Assembly: GCA_030762175.1 (NCBI GenBank)
Contig: CM060831.1
Coordinates: forward strand, 74,588,001-74,652,000
Direction of reading: 5' to 3'
DNA length: 64,000 nt
Origin: Metallyticus violacea
Lineage: Eukaryota; Arthropoda; Insecta; Mantodea; Metallyticidae
The position numbers and the translations under genes were made by a program. Below are positions 1 through 11,590 of the stretch, piece by piece. The number at the start of each line of letters is the position of its first letter. The stretch's first letter is position 1. The notes under the pieces are model-generated. The model worked only from the letters and a program-made list of their open reading frames with translations. It ran no database searches and was not told the origin of the DNA.

Positions 1-154
1 ATTTATGACTAATTGAATTTTTTATTGGTGATAGTAAGGAAAGATCTAAGTAAATGTAAATGATATTCTTGAAATATCCCAACAAAAGTAGAAATATGCC
101 ATTTAAAGAAAATAAATTACTGGTGAATGTCCAGTAATTAGTCCAATAGCTTTT

Positions 155-640
155 ATGGTTCTGTCTCTACCCAGGTCGCTATCGGATTTTTACTTAGTTC
201 TTGGCCGGGAAAGTTCGTCTAACTGTCTATCTTACCTGATGCTTTTTCTTAGTCCAGTGATTTTTGTTTTTTACGCTAATGCTGCAGAAAGGTTCTGGTC
301 TTATGAAGTCAATCTTAGTTCCTTCTTTTGCCACTTTATTTGCCGCTTCATTACTTTCTACGTCCTGATGTCCAGGCACCCAACAAAATTCTAATTGATT
401 CTTTCTGGAAAGATTAATGAGAGATTGGAGACATTGCGATACAAGTCTAGAATTTCCTTAATGAGAATTATGTTCAGCAATACTTGACTGCCTATGAAGA
501 TTAAAATCCGTTTGTTAATATACTTTCCTCATCTCAAAGAAGTTAAGACAGATTAGAATTGCAGTTACTTTTGCCTGAAAAACCGTAAAAAAAAGTTTCC
601 GAGACTTATGCAGATCTTTGCTTCGAAAATAATCTATAAA
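155..640 (-). pseudogene. LINE (non-LTR retrotransposon) RNase H domain relic
   Basis: Read on the minus strand, this stretch gives a broken RNase H domain of the kind found near the C-terminus of I/Jockey-type LINE ORF2. An early segment reads like FFTVFQAKVTAIL, the usual strand carrying the catalytic Glu region. It is followed by a decayed 'DS.A' region and then WVPGHQDVESNEAANKVAKE (about 315-375), the classic W-V-P-G-H-x-x-x-x-x-N-E-x-A-D/N-x-x-A block. A further GTKIDFIRPEP tail follows. Stops and frameshifts interrupt the frame, so it cannot make protein. RNase H in such elements degrades the RNA of the RNA:DNA hybrid during target-primed reverse transcription. No reverse transcriptase upstream (higher coordinates) is recognisable, so this is an isolated fragment. 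Recognition is by motif only; the clade is not assigned. Confidence 0.7.
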
Positions 641-738
641 CTCCAGTTCAGTTCCATTTTGTTCTATAAATTGTGGTGTTAAGAGGATGGAATGATGTCC
701 CTATTTATGATGTTTACACATAGTAATTTCTCAAAAAG

Positions 739-766
739 CCCCCCCTCTCTCTCTCTCTCTCTCTCT
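739..766. repeat. C-run plus (CT)n microsatellite
   Basis: A run of C is followed directly by about eleven CT units. Simple sequence repeat. Confidence 0.95.
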
Positions 767-2310
767 AAAGACATCTAAACAATTCATACATCTAATATTT
801 ATACATTAAATAAAAATTCATGAAAAGATACATAAAAGCTGAAAACTGTAAAAGAGATTACAAAATACTTTAATACTTGCCTGATAAGGGAAGGTTTTAG
901 TTTTGCTTTATGTACTTAGCCGCCTCTTTCTACTATTCTGAAAGTTTCTACTGTTTTGTAATTAATTTTAAAGTTTATTTTTTTAACTTTTCTATCGTTC
1001 TAGCTTTCGAAAACATGAAATACTTATTTGTTATAACCCAGCTGTTGTAAAGAATGTTTTGCGATAGATTTCATTTTATAACGGAAATGTTCTATGGGTA
1101 GCACCATTCCTCAGAATGTAATTATAAAAATTTAAGTCGGATGAAGTAGACCGACATATAAGTCTCGTATACATTGCGGCCGAGAGATATTCATTTTTCC
1201 AGTTGCCGGTCTTAGTTTGCATTACTAACTTGTAAAAATAATTATTGCAGTTACAGCGCGGCATAGTTCCCATTATAAACACAAAAGGCAACAATGACGC
1301 GATAAGGGATAAACTTTAGGTAGCACTCATTAAATAGTGAAAACTAGACTACACTCATTCGCCATCGTAAATTTCACTGAGATGCCAATTTCAACAATCT
1401 GCACATAATAAATATCAAATATTGAACGGTAAAGTAAGTAGTTTAGTAAATGTCTTGCGTATTTTGTGTTTTTTGCGATAATACTGGTGTTTAAAAATAT
1501 AATAATCATTGTTTAAATTGTTTTCTTATTATACACAAGGATTTCCATATGACATAAGTTAACTATTTAAAAATATTAATTTTGCAAATTTGGTGAGCTT
1601 TGCATTCCAGTTTAGTTACCAGTAATAGTGTGTTATGCCTTTTTATTATGTATATTCCATATTTATAGTTCATTTTTACCGCAATATACCCTTTTTTAAT
1701 GTATGACTATCTGATAAATCTTTTTTTACTTCCTATGTTACATATTTTAAATGCTCTTTTGCTACCTTTCTCTACCTTATTTAATGCCTGAAATTCTCTC
1801 ACTAAGTATAACAATATCCGAACTGAATTTGGAAATAGTTTACCCCTATGTAAAATTTACAGTATTTGAATTTATCACTGAATTCTACCGATAAATTATA
1901 TGCCATTCTGTGTATACAATTATAATTAACTATTGTTCCTATTTATTAAACATATGTAGCCTAAAAAATAATATTTTCTATCTCAGTAAAATATCCAACC
2001 ATTACCATTGGCATCAAATGCAACAGGTGTTTATTTGAATTTCTAAAAATATGACATTAAAAAAATAGCATTCTTAGTTTAAACTACAATTAATTTTCAT
2101 TCATCTCTGACAATTCCGTTACAACTACAACATAATATCATTGGAAATTGCGGTCTTATTACTATATCATTCTCTGGGAGCTGGAGAGATGGCTAGCGAA
2201 GAATGCGGGGAGAGGGCTTACTGCAAGTAAAACATAACGCACTGCATGTGTATCATCATCTATTCAAAGACACATAGGCAGTACAAAAAGCAAGTGCTTA
2301 ATTTAAAATA
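767..2310. other. AT-rich stretch, nothing recognised
   Basis: Only short chance reading frames (the longest is 72 codons, minus strand). I see no repeat-family match, RNA gene or coding motif. Confidence 0.6.
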
Positions 2311-2319
2311 TAGAGGCAT

Positions 2320-3200
2320 TAAAGATGTTAGTAAAAATAACATAAACTCCACTGAGAACAATGGATTTGGTGTACAGGGCGTTTGTGAGATCAACTATGG
2401 CGTACAGGACCGAAATTGGGGGATGGGAGAACACCGAGGAACTTAATCAGGTACAAACCCAGTTTCTAAAATGGTTGCTACAAGTGGGGGGGGGTACACC
2501 AAATTGTGGGGTTCTTAAAGAGTTTGGTATTTCTAACGAGAATGTGAATTTAAAAATAAGAACAATTAAGTACTGGATAAGAATAATAGGGGGGATCAAG
2601 CTCTTCTTCGAGCATTTTGTCTAAGCGAGCAAATAAGGGAAGGGTGGGATACGGAATGGGCATCAAAAATAAGGAAAGACTTAGACAAAATTGGATTGGT
2701 ATATATTTGGTTAAGGGGAGAGGACATTACACGAAATAACTGCAAAATAGTTAACAGACGTTTGCGAGATATAGATAGACAAAATATTTTGTCTCAATGC
2801 GCAGAAAAAGTATCGTTGAACCTGCAGGCTCAAATACATCCGGTGTGGGGGAGGAGACACTATTTAGATATCTGTGGCAGGAAAGAAAGAAGTGGTCTCG
2901 CATGGTTCAGATTAGGGGCTTGGAAAGGAAACAAAACAATTAATATTCTCGGGGAAAGAATTTGCTCCTTTTGCGGCGAAAGCGATACGTGAAGGCATAT
3001 TTTGGCAGAATGCAGGGAAACGGAAATTTTAAGAAATGAGCATTTATCACCGCAATTTCTGAATTCCAATAGAAGTTTGAACATACGCCGGGTGTTCCTG
3101 CATGCGAGATACACAATTTGGGAATATTTCTAGAGAAGAGCCGACAAAGAAGGTTAATGACCATAATGAAGAGTAGTGAGTTGGAGAGGGGGTATGAGTA
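2320..3200 (+). pseudogene. LINE ORF2 C-terminal relic (post-RT region and zinc knuckle)
   Basis: Two consecutive plus-strand frames, 2361-2624 and 2696-2992, read as the region downstream of the reverse transcriptase palm in insect endonuclease/reverse-transcriptase LINEs. The first has the pattern AYRTEIGGWENTEELNQVQT followed by FLKWLL. This corresponds to the family's 'Y-G-x-E-x-W-G-W-x-E-x-E-x-L-x-x-x-Q-x-x-F/Y-L-R-W' block. The second runs into WFRLGAWKGN and CSFCGES, then after one frameshift into RHILAECRE. Together these make the C-x2-C...H-x4-C terminal zinc knuckle thought to bind nucleic acid. At least one frameshift (2625-2695) and a stop at about 2990 inactivate it. The 3' end fades into the TATG-type repeat near 3300. 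The endonuclease relic at 53.7 kb may belong to the same clade, since its motifs match the N-terminal half of such proteins. Confidence 0.75.
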
Positions 3201-3299
3201 AAGGGAAGGGGGCTCAAGAGTAAGGGGTCAATTCATGTCTATGTATTTATATATAAAATTATTAATAGAAAACTTAAATATATCGAAGTATTTGTAGAT

Positions 3300-3366
3300 T
3301 TGCATGTATGCATGTAGATTTGTATGTACGTATGTGTATGTATATATGTATGAATGTATGTATATG
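3300..3366. repeat. Degenerate (TGTA/TATG)n tract
   Basis: Imperfect tetranucleotide repeat of the TATG/TGTA type, close after the LINE relic. It could be a decayed LINE tail or an independent microsatellite. Confidence 0.7.
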
Positions 3367-5510
3367 GCCCTTTTGATTGCTATAGGGACGACCAAAGGCC
3401 CATGCGACAGTTGTATTTATTTGAGTGCATCCTAAAACGTACAATAAAACATCCACTACTACTTAAGAGTCTGTCCATTTCTTTGCGTTAACAAAAGCAG
3501 AACAGTTGGCGTTATAACACATTCCTTCAACTAGCCATCTCTTCAGCTCCCAACAGTACATATCTAGGTCAATCTTTATTTTCTTGGGTTTTCGCAGATT
3601 TCAAACATAAACCAAGCCTAGAATAGGATACAATTTCGATCGGACAAATCCAAGTATTTGAATGAACATGTGAAACTCAACAGTATTTAAAGTGTATGTT
3701 GGCTTGAATTATTCTCTTGTATCTAAAACTGAACGCTAAAAGGGGTAATATATTGTTGGTGAATTCAACAGTTCAACGCAGGTTCCTCGCAATTATGTTT
3801 ACTAACTTGTATACGAGTATGGCATCTACCTAGCGGGGAAGCTATTTGAGTGAACAGCTCTTGCTTGTAACCTTGATGTTGCCTCGCTACAGGCTAGGTA
3901 AGCTTAGTGAGTAATACCTCTGCATATTCAAAGGTGTATCACCTAGCGGTAAACTATTCCTGGAAAACATGTTCTGCAGTAAAATGAATCAAAATAATGG
4001 TAACAACAGCTCCACTGTGAGCCGTTGTTGACTATTAACTCTGTGTATGAATACAGAACGTTTAATAAATACTATACAGAATAAAATATAATTTTAACGT
4101 ATATTTATATATTTTTATTAATAGCTACCTGCTTATATGTGTGTGGATAAACAATTGTAAAACATGGAAAAACACACAAAGAGTATCTTAACTATTCGAT
4201 GAGTATATTGGTTGTTCGTTTAATTATAATTAATGGCGGTTTTTCTATTTCGGTAAACTTCAATAAAGCACTATTCCAATCAAAACTGATTTTATAAAAT
4301 ATCCATATCTTTATAATTAGTAAAACATTTAAAAAAATAAAAAGAACAAAAAGATAGAGTGCAATTAATAAATATAGCTAGCATTCGTTGGGCTAAAAAA
4401 AACCTTCTAATAAAGTATTAAAGCAAAATCAGAGAAATATTTAAAAACTTTAATAGCCGCATCGTTAATAAATATCATAGAAAATACAAAAATAATTATA
4501 CAAACATATGAAAACAACAAGTAAAGATGAAAGAAATCAAAACGTAAGATATCGGTCTAGCTTTTTGCCAACGATTTCAAACAAAATTTATATAGAGGTT
4601 CTAATGAGGAAAGAGACATGTGAAGTAACTTCATTAACCAGCCTAACAGTTAATGTTATTTAAAGCTTTTAATATATGCAAATGATCAAGTGATTGTATA
4701 AGATAATGAACATGGCACCAAAATGACCGTTTTAAAATATAAACAAATATTTAGATATAGGCAACATAAAGGGAAGTTCCTTGCCAGATTATAAATAGTT
4801 TTATAAAAACAATTATCAATTATCCGAACAACTTATATATCTGAAATAACACAAGCTCAGGAAATACTAATAACGCATAGTTCCACCAGTTTCAAAATAT
4901 TTGGTTGCTAAGAAAGAAAGTTAGGAAAGAAACCCAGCTAAGATTTAAAATGTTAAACCTTCCTTCAATTGGTGTGTTCCTGGATCTGCAACATAGGCTA
5001 AATTGAAGATATATAACTTCTGAAATAATATTATTCGAGCAGTTAAAGGATACACAAGGAAAGATACAATAAGGAATGAAGATATATTTTCAGAATCCAA
5101 TAATTCAGAAGCAGCAGTATCAAAAGTAGCATATTTAAGAATTAAAGAATTATAGAAAACAGATTGCATAGAGAGTATTAAAATATAAACACCTAAAAAA
5201 ATGGGCAACTCTGTGAAGTTGTAGTAAGCTTTGGGTTTAATTCGTACAAGATATTGACTTGTATGACGCCATTGGATAACAATTCTGGTTTATGAAGACG
5301 GTGGGATTCCTACGTCTTATCTCAATTATTGGTTTATTTTTAACAAACTGTAGAGGTGAAATGTAGAGTGCATATGCTTAATAGGTCGTCCGGTCGGGAA
5401 TCTAAATACAACCTTTTACAATATGACTTTTGAATGGATTTTGACTTTCTCTTCTTCCACAAGGTTTTCTATTGGTTAATGCCCGTACAAACAACCTTCC
5501 CTAACTTTCC
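3367..5510. other. Stretch with no recognised gene
   Basis: AT-rich. A slightly more GC-balanced part at 3770-3960 contains two similar phrases around 'CCTAGCGG' (about 3828 and 3951), but no family could be assigned. All frames are short. Confidence 0.5.
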
Positions 5511-5512
5511 TA

Positions 5513-5612
5513 TGTAGTCTGTGCAGTAGGCCAACATAGTACTCCCCATTTACTGTGGTGTTCCTCTTCTTGAAGTCAATGACAAGTATTCCTTCACAGT
5601 GAGACCTAATAG
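5513..5612 (-). pseudogene. Mariner transposase fragment (same family as 57.5 kb)
   Basis: About 95 bp nearly matches 57905-57988 in the mariner at 57.5 kb (shared words include CATAGTACTCCCCATTTACT and GTGTTCCTCT). On the minus strand it encodes the transposase block EGILxIDFKERNTTVNGEYY, where the second catalytic Asp of mariner (the 'L-I-D-F' Asp) lies. Both flanks lose similarity abruptly, so this is an isolated scrap and not a mobile copy. Confidence 0.7.
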
Positions 5613-7180
5613 GTAATGAAATAATTGATTATTTAGGAGTGAGATTTACGACTAATTTATGAGTAATGGAAGATGGGAGGTGCAATTAGTTATGAAGGCT
5701 GTCAGAATAAATTTGTATAAAATGCCAACAGTAATCTTCGCTACATATAGTTTCTCCCCCGTTCATTCTCGAGACGACCCGGTAACCATTCTCCATATTT
5801 CTGGGAAGGTCTTAGTCATTAGATGTTTCGTAGACATACGCAGTTAGTTTATGAAGTATTTTTGTAAGATCTATGGCCGATCGTTGTAGTGCCAAATAAT
5901 TTTAGAAAGGTAATGCATGAATAATTAATTAATAAATAGGTTTACATTTGAAACGTTGATGACAATAGGGTATTTAAGACTTAAAGCTTATAATCATAAT
6001 TTAACTATTAAAGTATTGTATAGCATGTAATTGCTCCAATTATTATTGTAAATATTTAAATCTTATTGGAAGTCATTCATTACAAGTATTTCTTTAGGAA
6101 GCATTAAGTTCGTACTATTCTTTTAGTTGAAAAAGAATGTGTTTTAGCGACCAAAGACTCTGCCCGGATACGCAAACAGCAAACTTCAAGAAGTTTAATT
6201 CTCTCTTTCGGCCTCCGAACGAGGGAACAATTATTTGAAGTTACAGCGCTTCCGAAAGTTGTTGAAAATACGTCCATTGAGGTTACAAGTTCATTCTATT
6301 TACATGTCTGGGTGTATGGGGCAGTGGGAAACAAAAGCCTCTTTCTCGATGCAATAAACCGTACATACCAGCAAAAAGTTTCTGCAAGTTTTCATATCCA
6401 AGCCGGTAGCTGGAGTAGGAAACTACCCGCTACAATATACGATTCAAGTTTATTGCTTTGTATTGACTCCAAGGAATGTTCCGTGCCCTTTTTCTTGGGG
6501 GAGGTAGAAAAATAAGAGGAGTGGAGAAACGTCGGGAAATATAGTAATAAAATGTCGTAAGACCTGGTACTGCATGCATAAGAGAAATTCCTGTACTATT
6601 ATATGGGCATGAGAAACAGTCGCATTTTTTTCATTATTTGACAAAATGCACAACATACGCCCGAACTTTTGAAGCTCTTAGAATTTTATGAAAGCGATAT
6701 TATTTTTCAAATATAACGCTTTAATATTGATCTACTTAATAAATATATGATAATTTTAACTGGAATTATTATTGTTGATATAAGATATTTTTTCAAGGGG
6801 TAAAGTTTGCAAATACTCTAAATATAGATATAATGTTGATACTTTTTATCACTCTTGCTTTGTTGCATATATTAAAGATAATTTATAAAGAGAAACTTAA
6901 TGGTTAAGGAAAATGATATAAGGAAATGTAAATATACCACTTATGGAAAAAGTCATATTAATATAAAAGACATGTGGAAAATGTAGTAACACTTACAATG
7001 ACAAACTATCCATTCACATCTCGTTAAAATACTGTGAATGCTCATTGCCGGATATCTTATAAACTGACCGACTGAATAACTTTAAATTAATATGAACTTT
7101 AAATTAATGAAATAAAGAATACAAAAGTTGTAATAAAACTCATGGCAAAGTCTGTGTTATTTTTTTAATATTCTATGTTA
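5613..7180. other. Stretch with no recognised gene
   Basis: Mostly AT-rich. 6120-6520 is less AT-rich and carries a 67-codon plus-strand frame (6312-6515) with no motif I recognise. I would not call it a gene. Confidence 0.5.
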
Positions 7181-7184
7181 AACA

Positions 7185-7600
7185 TTCCTTGAATCGTTTT
7201 GATATTATTTTGAATCACTCTCCATAATTGATCTTTCTGAATACTGTAAACTCCCTACCGAATATTCGTTTCAGCGCCTTCATGCACTTTATTCCAGGCA
7301 CAGCAGTAATTTTATCTGAACGAAGATTCAACAGCTGAGTGGCTTTATACGCACTGCGACAAATACCAAACTTGGTACGGTAATTGTGTCAAAGATTTTC
7401 GAGAAGAAACTTTTAATCGAGAGCCTGTTTCATCAAGTTTCTTGTTTGTTAAAACCGTTCCCCCATCTTTTTGTCTCGGTTTCTTGTCAAAAAAATATTT
7501 TGAGCTTAAAATTTGTTCATGAATCCGAAAGTTGTAAATCTGTCCTACGGTACTCGTACCATTTATTTTGCACATTGTCAAAAGTAAATATTCTTTGTTC
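7185..7600 (-). pseudogene. IS630/Tc1-like (DUF4817-type) transposase relic, middle part
   Basis: Minus-strand translation gives VLTNKKLDETGSRLKVSSRK followed by SLTQL. This is a near match to the conserved 'V-L-T-E-E-K-L-D-E-I-G-A-R-L-E-x-S-P-R-K-S-L' linker between the two helix-turn-helix units of a large insect IS630-like transposase family. After a frameshift it continues as a decayed YKITAV-like segment and a stretch in the position of the 'L-K...D...R' catalytic-domain entry. Such proteins bind terminal inverted repeats and perform cut-and-paste transposition. The preceding residues KKPRQKDGG are in frame, but no start, TIR or catalytic triad can be assigned. The fused relics at 13.6, 29.6 and 61.4 kb carry the same N-terminal module. 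Confidence 0.65.
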
Positions 7601-8950
7601 TAGGATGTATTTCACTCTCAAAACACTTCACATTACACAGTAGAAAGTCTAGCATCATTTCTCATAGAAATGCAACTGAAATAGTTGAAGTGAGAAACAC
7701 AATTAAGTAAAAATTGCATGTTTCAGCGGAACTTGATCTGCAATCTTACAGAGAATCATGCGCCCTTCAATCTCTTTCTATTGGTGCCTACAAATTCCAA
7801 TTGCACTTTTGCTAAAATTTATGTTGTGTTATTAAAAACTAAAATTGGAATTCAAAAAGGATTTTAGAAATGTTAAAAACACAAACATCGAAAAATTTCC
7901 ATAGATAAGACAAAATAAATTATTATGCTGATAGTAGAAATAAACACTGATATTAATAAACAAAAAATATGACTCACAAGCTATTAACACTTACATAATG
8001 ACACCACAACAACATCACAAAGCCAGCCGTTAAAACTAAATGTCGCTCAAAATGTAGTTTAAAGTTAATGTAAGTTCTACTCCAGATAAAATATTAATAA
8101 AAATTAATCATTAGAACTGCGTTTTAAAATATGAAGTTAATAAAAAACAGTCTTATAAAACCATTGAGTGCGTCTCAGTATTTTATCTTCGTGTTTCTAG
8201 AGTTAACATGCGTTCTCAATATACATACACCAGAAATAAATCGCATTTTAAATTGTAAATATTTGGAATGAAAAATACAATTACAAGACTTACGCAACAA
8301 ACACCAATATTGTCATTTATCTATGTATAAGAAGAAACATTAAAATGACATAGAACGAAATATCTAAGACAGCTAAATCTACAAAGCAACATTTGACCTG
8401 CTTAATACTATGGAAGGAAAAGCTCAAAGCTTAATGTAGTCGGCTATACGTTTCTTTATAAGAAAAAACGAAAACGAAAATTGTATATGATTGGATAAAA
8501 GAAAACGGCGCTGTACACCAAGAATATCGCAAAAGAATCTATTAACACATTTAAACCACCAATCTCAAGAAAGAATAAATGCCGGTAGACTCAGGAAAAG
8601 AGAAAACTCTGAGCACGCAACTGCCTAATAAGCTCAATCCATGCAGATGATGATTGGAAAAGATCAAAGAAAACAGAAAGCAAAGAGGAAGCTACAATTA
8701 CAACGGAAGTAAGAAGAATGGAAGGAAAACAGAAGAACAAACAAGATCGTGATTAGAGTGCAGTGTTTGATCACTGAGATACTTCAAGCAATAATTCGTA
8801 ATGGAATATCAGTGTACGGATTATAGGATTTTTAATGAAACTGCCTGATTCTTTAGTCTACATAAACATCCTTAAAACCACACATCACTTGCATAATTCA
8901 GATACAAGTAATGAATATACAAGCACAAAAGAATCACAGATAATTTTATA
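7601..8950. other. AT-rich stretch, nothing recognised
   Basis: 8450-8770 is conspicuously purine-rich on the plus strand. No coding motif or repeat-family match seen. Confidence 0.55.
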
Positions 8951-9914
8951 TACAGAGGGTGCCAAAAATACATACACACTTAAGTAATGGAAAAACTGAG
9001 TTAACATAACAGAACTGAATACACACAAACAGAAAATGATGAGCACTAATCAGCGACGTTATACTTCTGAGTACGAAAGCTTCATCCTCTTGCACCATGT
9101 TCCGAAACCACTCACAGTACAGCATTCTCCAATCAGGGTCATCTTCATTTAATGCATGCAAAGTCTTAGGATGAAAACTTCCAACTTTGCAGTTTAATAA
9201 TACGACGTACGCGGTTCTGCTAATCCCAGTGTCACGTGCACATTGTAGATTTCTGTGGTGAGTACTCAAAACGTTCCAAAACCATAGCCCGAACCCGGCC
9301 AGGACCGATGGATTTTTTCGGGCATAAAAATCCTAAGTATGGCTTCCTTCGGAAGGGAAGTAAGCCGTGGGTCCCATGTCGTGCATTTACGGCACGAAAA
9401 AGAACCTCAAGCCTGAAAGAGAGGCCTCTGAGCAAAATTTGTCGGCCGTTTCACGCCCTAAATTGAATGGGACAGTGATGACCTGAGATGTTAAAGAGCG
9501 TCCTTAAATAAATCAATAAAAAAAAACCATAGGCGAGGACTGGGCTTGTTGCTGTGCGAGTCTCCCAGATCTGCCCTTGTGAACATCGAACACGGTACCA
9601 CGAGTCTCAAATTTGTCTCGAATGCGTGCAATTGTTACTCGTGTTGACGGTTCTGTTCTGTACACATGTCTCCATTGCCTTTGAACTTCAATAACATTCT
9701 CGGTTTTTCAATACCACTTCAAAATTGCTTTCCGCCGTTCCAACGATAGTCTTGGCTCCATTTTGTTGTAGCAACACTAGCATAACGGAATGTGAGTCAC
9801 ATCTGTTTACAGAACATCATACAACACATTACTGTTATTTTTCGGTCCAACTTTGAAATATATTCAATGGATATCTACTGTGAAAGTGTGCATACAAATT
9901 TGACACCCTCTGTA
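8951..9914 (-). mobile_element. Internally deleted IS630/Tc1-like TIR element, copy 1
   Basis: The element is bounded by TA|CAGAGGGTGCC at the left and GACACCCTCTG|TA at the right: inverted termini with TA target duplication, as in the IS630-Tc1-mariner superfamily. The TIR similarity extends imperfectly for about 30 bp. On the minus strand it encodes an N-terminal helix-turn-helix region beginning MEPRLSLERRKAILKWY, then a block like STRVTIARIRDKFETRGTVF and SPQKST, then ARDTGISRTAYVVL. It next reads into HPKTLHALNEDDPDWRMLYC plus EWFRNMVQEDEAF, the entry to the DDE domain. The catalytic remainder is missing: after EDEAF the sequence jumps to the 3' end shared with the copy at 17.9 kb. A SINE-A copy is nested at 9288-9522, so the ancestral length was about 710 bp. 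It is non-autonomous. Confidence 0.82.
9288..9522 (+). mobile_element. SINE-A, 5'-truncated, nested in TIR element
   Basis: It starts within the tRNA-like head at CCCGAACCCGGCCAGGACC and runs through the family body (TTTTTTCGGGCATAAAAATC, a CTTCCTTCGGAAG hairpin, GCCGTGGGTCCCATGTCG, CAAAATTTGTCGGCCGTTTC) to an A-rich tail. Flanking duplicates AAAACCATAG (9278-9287 and just after the tail, ending 9532) are the target-site duplication. The first ~55 bp of the head are absent, so truncation happened at integration, as expected for LINE-driven reverse transcription. Confidence 0.88.
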
Positions 9915-10369
9915 TGTACATTGTTCTTTGTTGTAGTTACGTAATTCTGAAATTAGCGCAAACAGGCGTGTCAAAGTGTAACATTGCTGCAACGATAAAA
10001 CAAATTACAAATGTGCATCGTTTTGCCACTAGGGGCAAAATTAAGATGTCGTCTTCCGAAGTTCTTGCTTTAGCTTAGAAATGTACAAGAATTTGTGTAA
10101 AGAAAATTATAAACGATTGCGATTTTTTTAACAGGATATATCTATTATCTTCAAAGTTTTACACTTTATTCTCAAAAGAGTATTCCTTCATTGAAATGCA
10201 TCTATTTCAGCGTTTCAGTTCACGAATATTTGGCCACGCATTGTCATGGGGCAACATCTACTCTGCTGCTTGTACTAGTACTGGAAAGTAGTGGGAATAC
10301 TATCGCCCTTCTGATAATTAACTTGCAAAAGAGCAGCACGTCTTGAGTATAACTGTTCAACAAACTCGG

Positions 10370-10748
10370 CGTCAATATTGTATTTCATTTAGGCGGATAA
10401 ACTGTGAAGCAGTGGTGTAAAACTGGACCGCCTTAACGATTTAAATTGAGCAGCGTAAATGAATTAAAATTAAGGTGGCATGTAAATGGAATGAGAGGGA
10501 ATGTTTATGCAGTTCTCAGAAAAGCCTGTGGTAATGAAAACTTGCCATATTGGACGGCCCGTTGGTTGTCAGTCTTTCGATTAAGAGCGTAATGTGGAAG
10601 ATGCGCGACTAACAGGTCGTCCTGTCCTTGAAAAGCATTACGTTCATTTGATTCAATAAACTGCTGGAGGTAAATCGGCGATGGGCTATGAGGGAATTAG
10701 CAGAAACTCAGAAGTTACACTACGCTGTTGAAGTAGTGTGCTTTGCCT
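10370..10748 (+). pseudogene. Mariner-like transposase N-terminal relic
   Basis: Across frames, the plus strand reads NVYAVLRKACGNENLPYWT then ARWLSVFR, and after a frameshift VEDARLTGRPVLEK. Later comes a decayed 'R-x-x-x-x-E-L-A' helix (the MRELAETQKLHYAVEVV segment at 10688). This order matches the mariner-type paired HTH: 'Y-G-x-x-A-L-P-Y-x-T-V-x-R-W-x-x-x-F', then 'G-R-P', then the second HTH. It is frameshifted several times, and no catalytic domain follows. The next sequence is an A-rich run leading into the LINE relic. The family differs from the 57.5 kb mariner. Confidence 0.55.
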
Positions 10749-10799
10749 CGGAACAAAACAAAACAAACAAAAAAACAAAAAAAAAAAAACGACTTAAGT

Positions 10800-11525
10800 A
10801 TGAAGTAATGAAATCAGGTTTTCGTTCAGGTGTTGTTGTTAAATACTGCAAACATACAAAAACTCCAAACATGCAAAAGCTATTTCCAGTAAAAATTGGG
10901 TCGGTCCTGGTGGTGTAGTGGTTACCATACTTGCCTCCTCCATACTTGGGTCGAACCCGGCTAGGACCGATGAATTTTTTCGGGCGTAAAAATCCTAAGT
11001 ATGGCTTCCTTCGGAAGGGAATTAAAGCCGTGGGTCCCATATCCTAAATTTACGGCACGAAAAAGATCCTCAAGCCTGAAAGAAGAGGCCTCTGAGCAAA
11101 ATTTGTCGGCCGTTTCACGAGTTGAGTGGGACGCTGATGACCAGAGAGGTTCATAAATAAAGCAATAATAAAAAAGTAAAAATTGGCAATAGTCAAATCC
11201 GTTTTACTATGTTAGTAAAAAATCTGGGAGCACATTTCGACAGAAACATAAACTGGGACATGCACACGTAAAAATATGCAAGAAAATAAATCAATCATAC
11301 ATATGCATTAAAAATATTTAAAAATTCTTTCCATTTTCCCTGAAATTTATCGATTTGAATACCTAACTTCCATTACTGCAACTTTCGTTTACTGATTTCG
11401 GTGCCGACTCAGCCCAGAAGCTTCTACATATTCATAATATTTGCATATGCTACATTTGTAACATTAGTCAATTTGAATATATTATTCCATCTTTGGAATT
11501 ATTGACATTGCTTCGTCTTAAGGAG
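10800..11525 (+). pseudogene. LINE reverse transcriptase C-terminal relic, interrupted by a SINE
   Basis: With the nested SINE removed, the plus strand reads, in broken frames, ...NMQKLFPVKIGN, then VKNLGAHFDRNINWDMHT, then a 'C-K/R-K-I-x-Q-S' block and KFFPFSLK. Next come FTDFGADSAQKLLHIHNICI and FEYIIPSLELLTLLRLKE. The order matches the thumb/post-RT region of insect I/Jockey-like ORF2 ('V-K-N-L-G-x-x-x-D-x-x-L-x-W', 'P-x-x-x-Y-x-D-x-x-Y-G', 'Q-x-x-Q-N-x-x-I-R-F', 'R-L-x-E'). It is heavily decayed. The A-rich run just upstream (10750-10790) separates it from the mariner relic. RT copies the element RNA at a nicked chromosomal target; this copy is dead. Confidence 0.62.
10900..11174 (+). mobile_element. 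SINE-A, near full length, nested in LINE relic
   Basis: Begins G-TCGGTCCTGGTGGTGTAGTG with a clear A box, but the head carries a small deletion in the anticodon-arm region. The B box reads GGGTCGAACCCGG. The family body and A-rich tail follow. It is flanked by the 12-bp duplication AGTAAAAATTGG at 10888-10899 and 11175-11186. Excising it restores continuity of the LINE reading. Confidence 0.92.
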
Positions 11526-11590
11526 TAACTTTCACATTATCAATTGAAAACTCTCTCACATTATCAAATTCCTCACACCTTCACCCTTAG

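Noticed and set aside
9236..9466. Small plus-strand proteins with a recurring PKYGFLRKGSK-type sequence (also 29.7, 46.4, 62.3 kb)
   Set aside because: The shared peptide is the translated SINE-A body seen in either strand, not a protein family.
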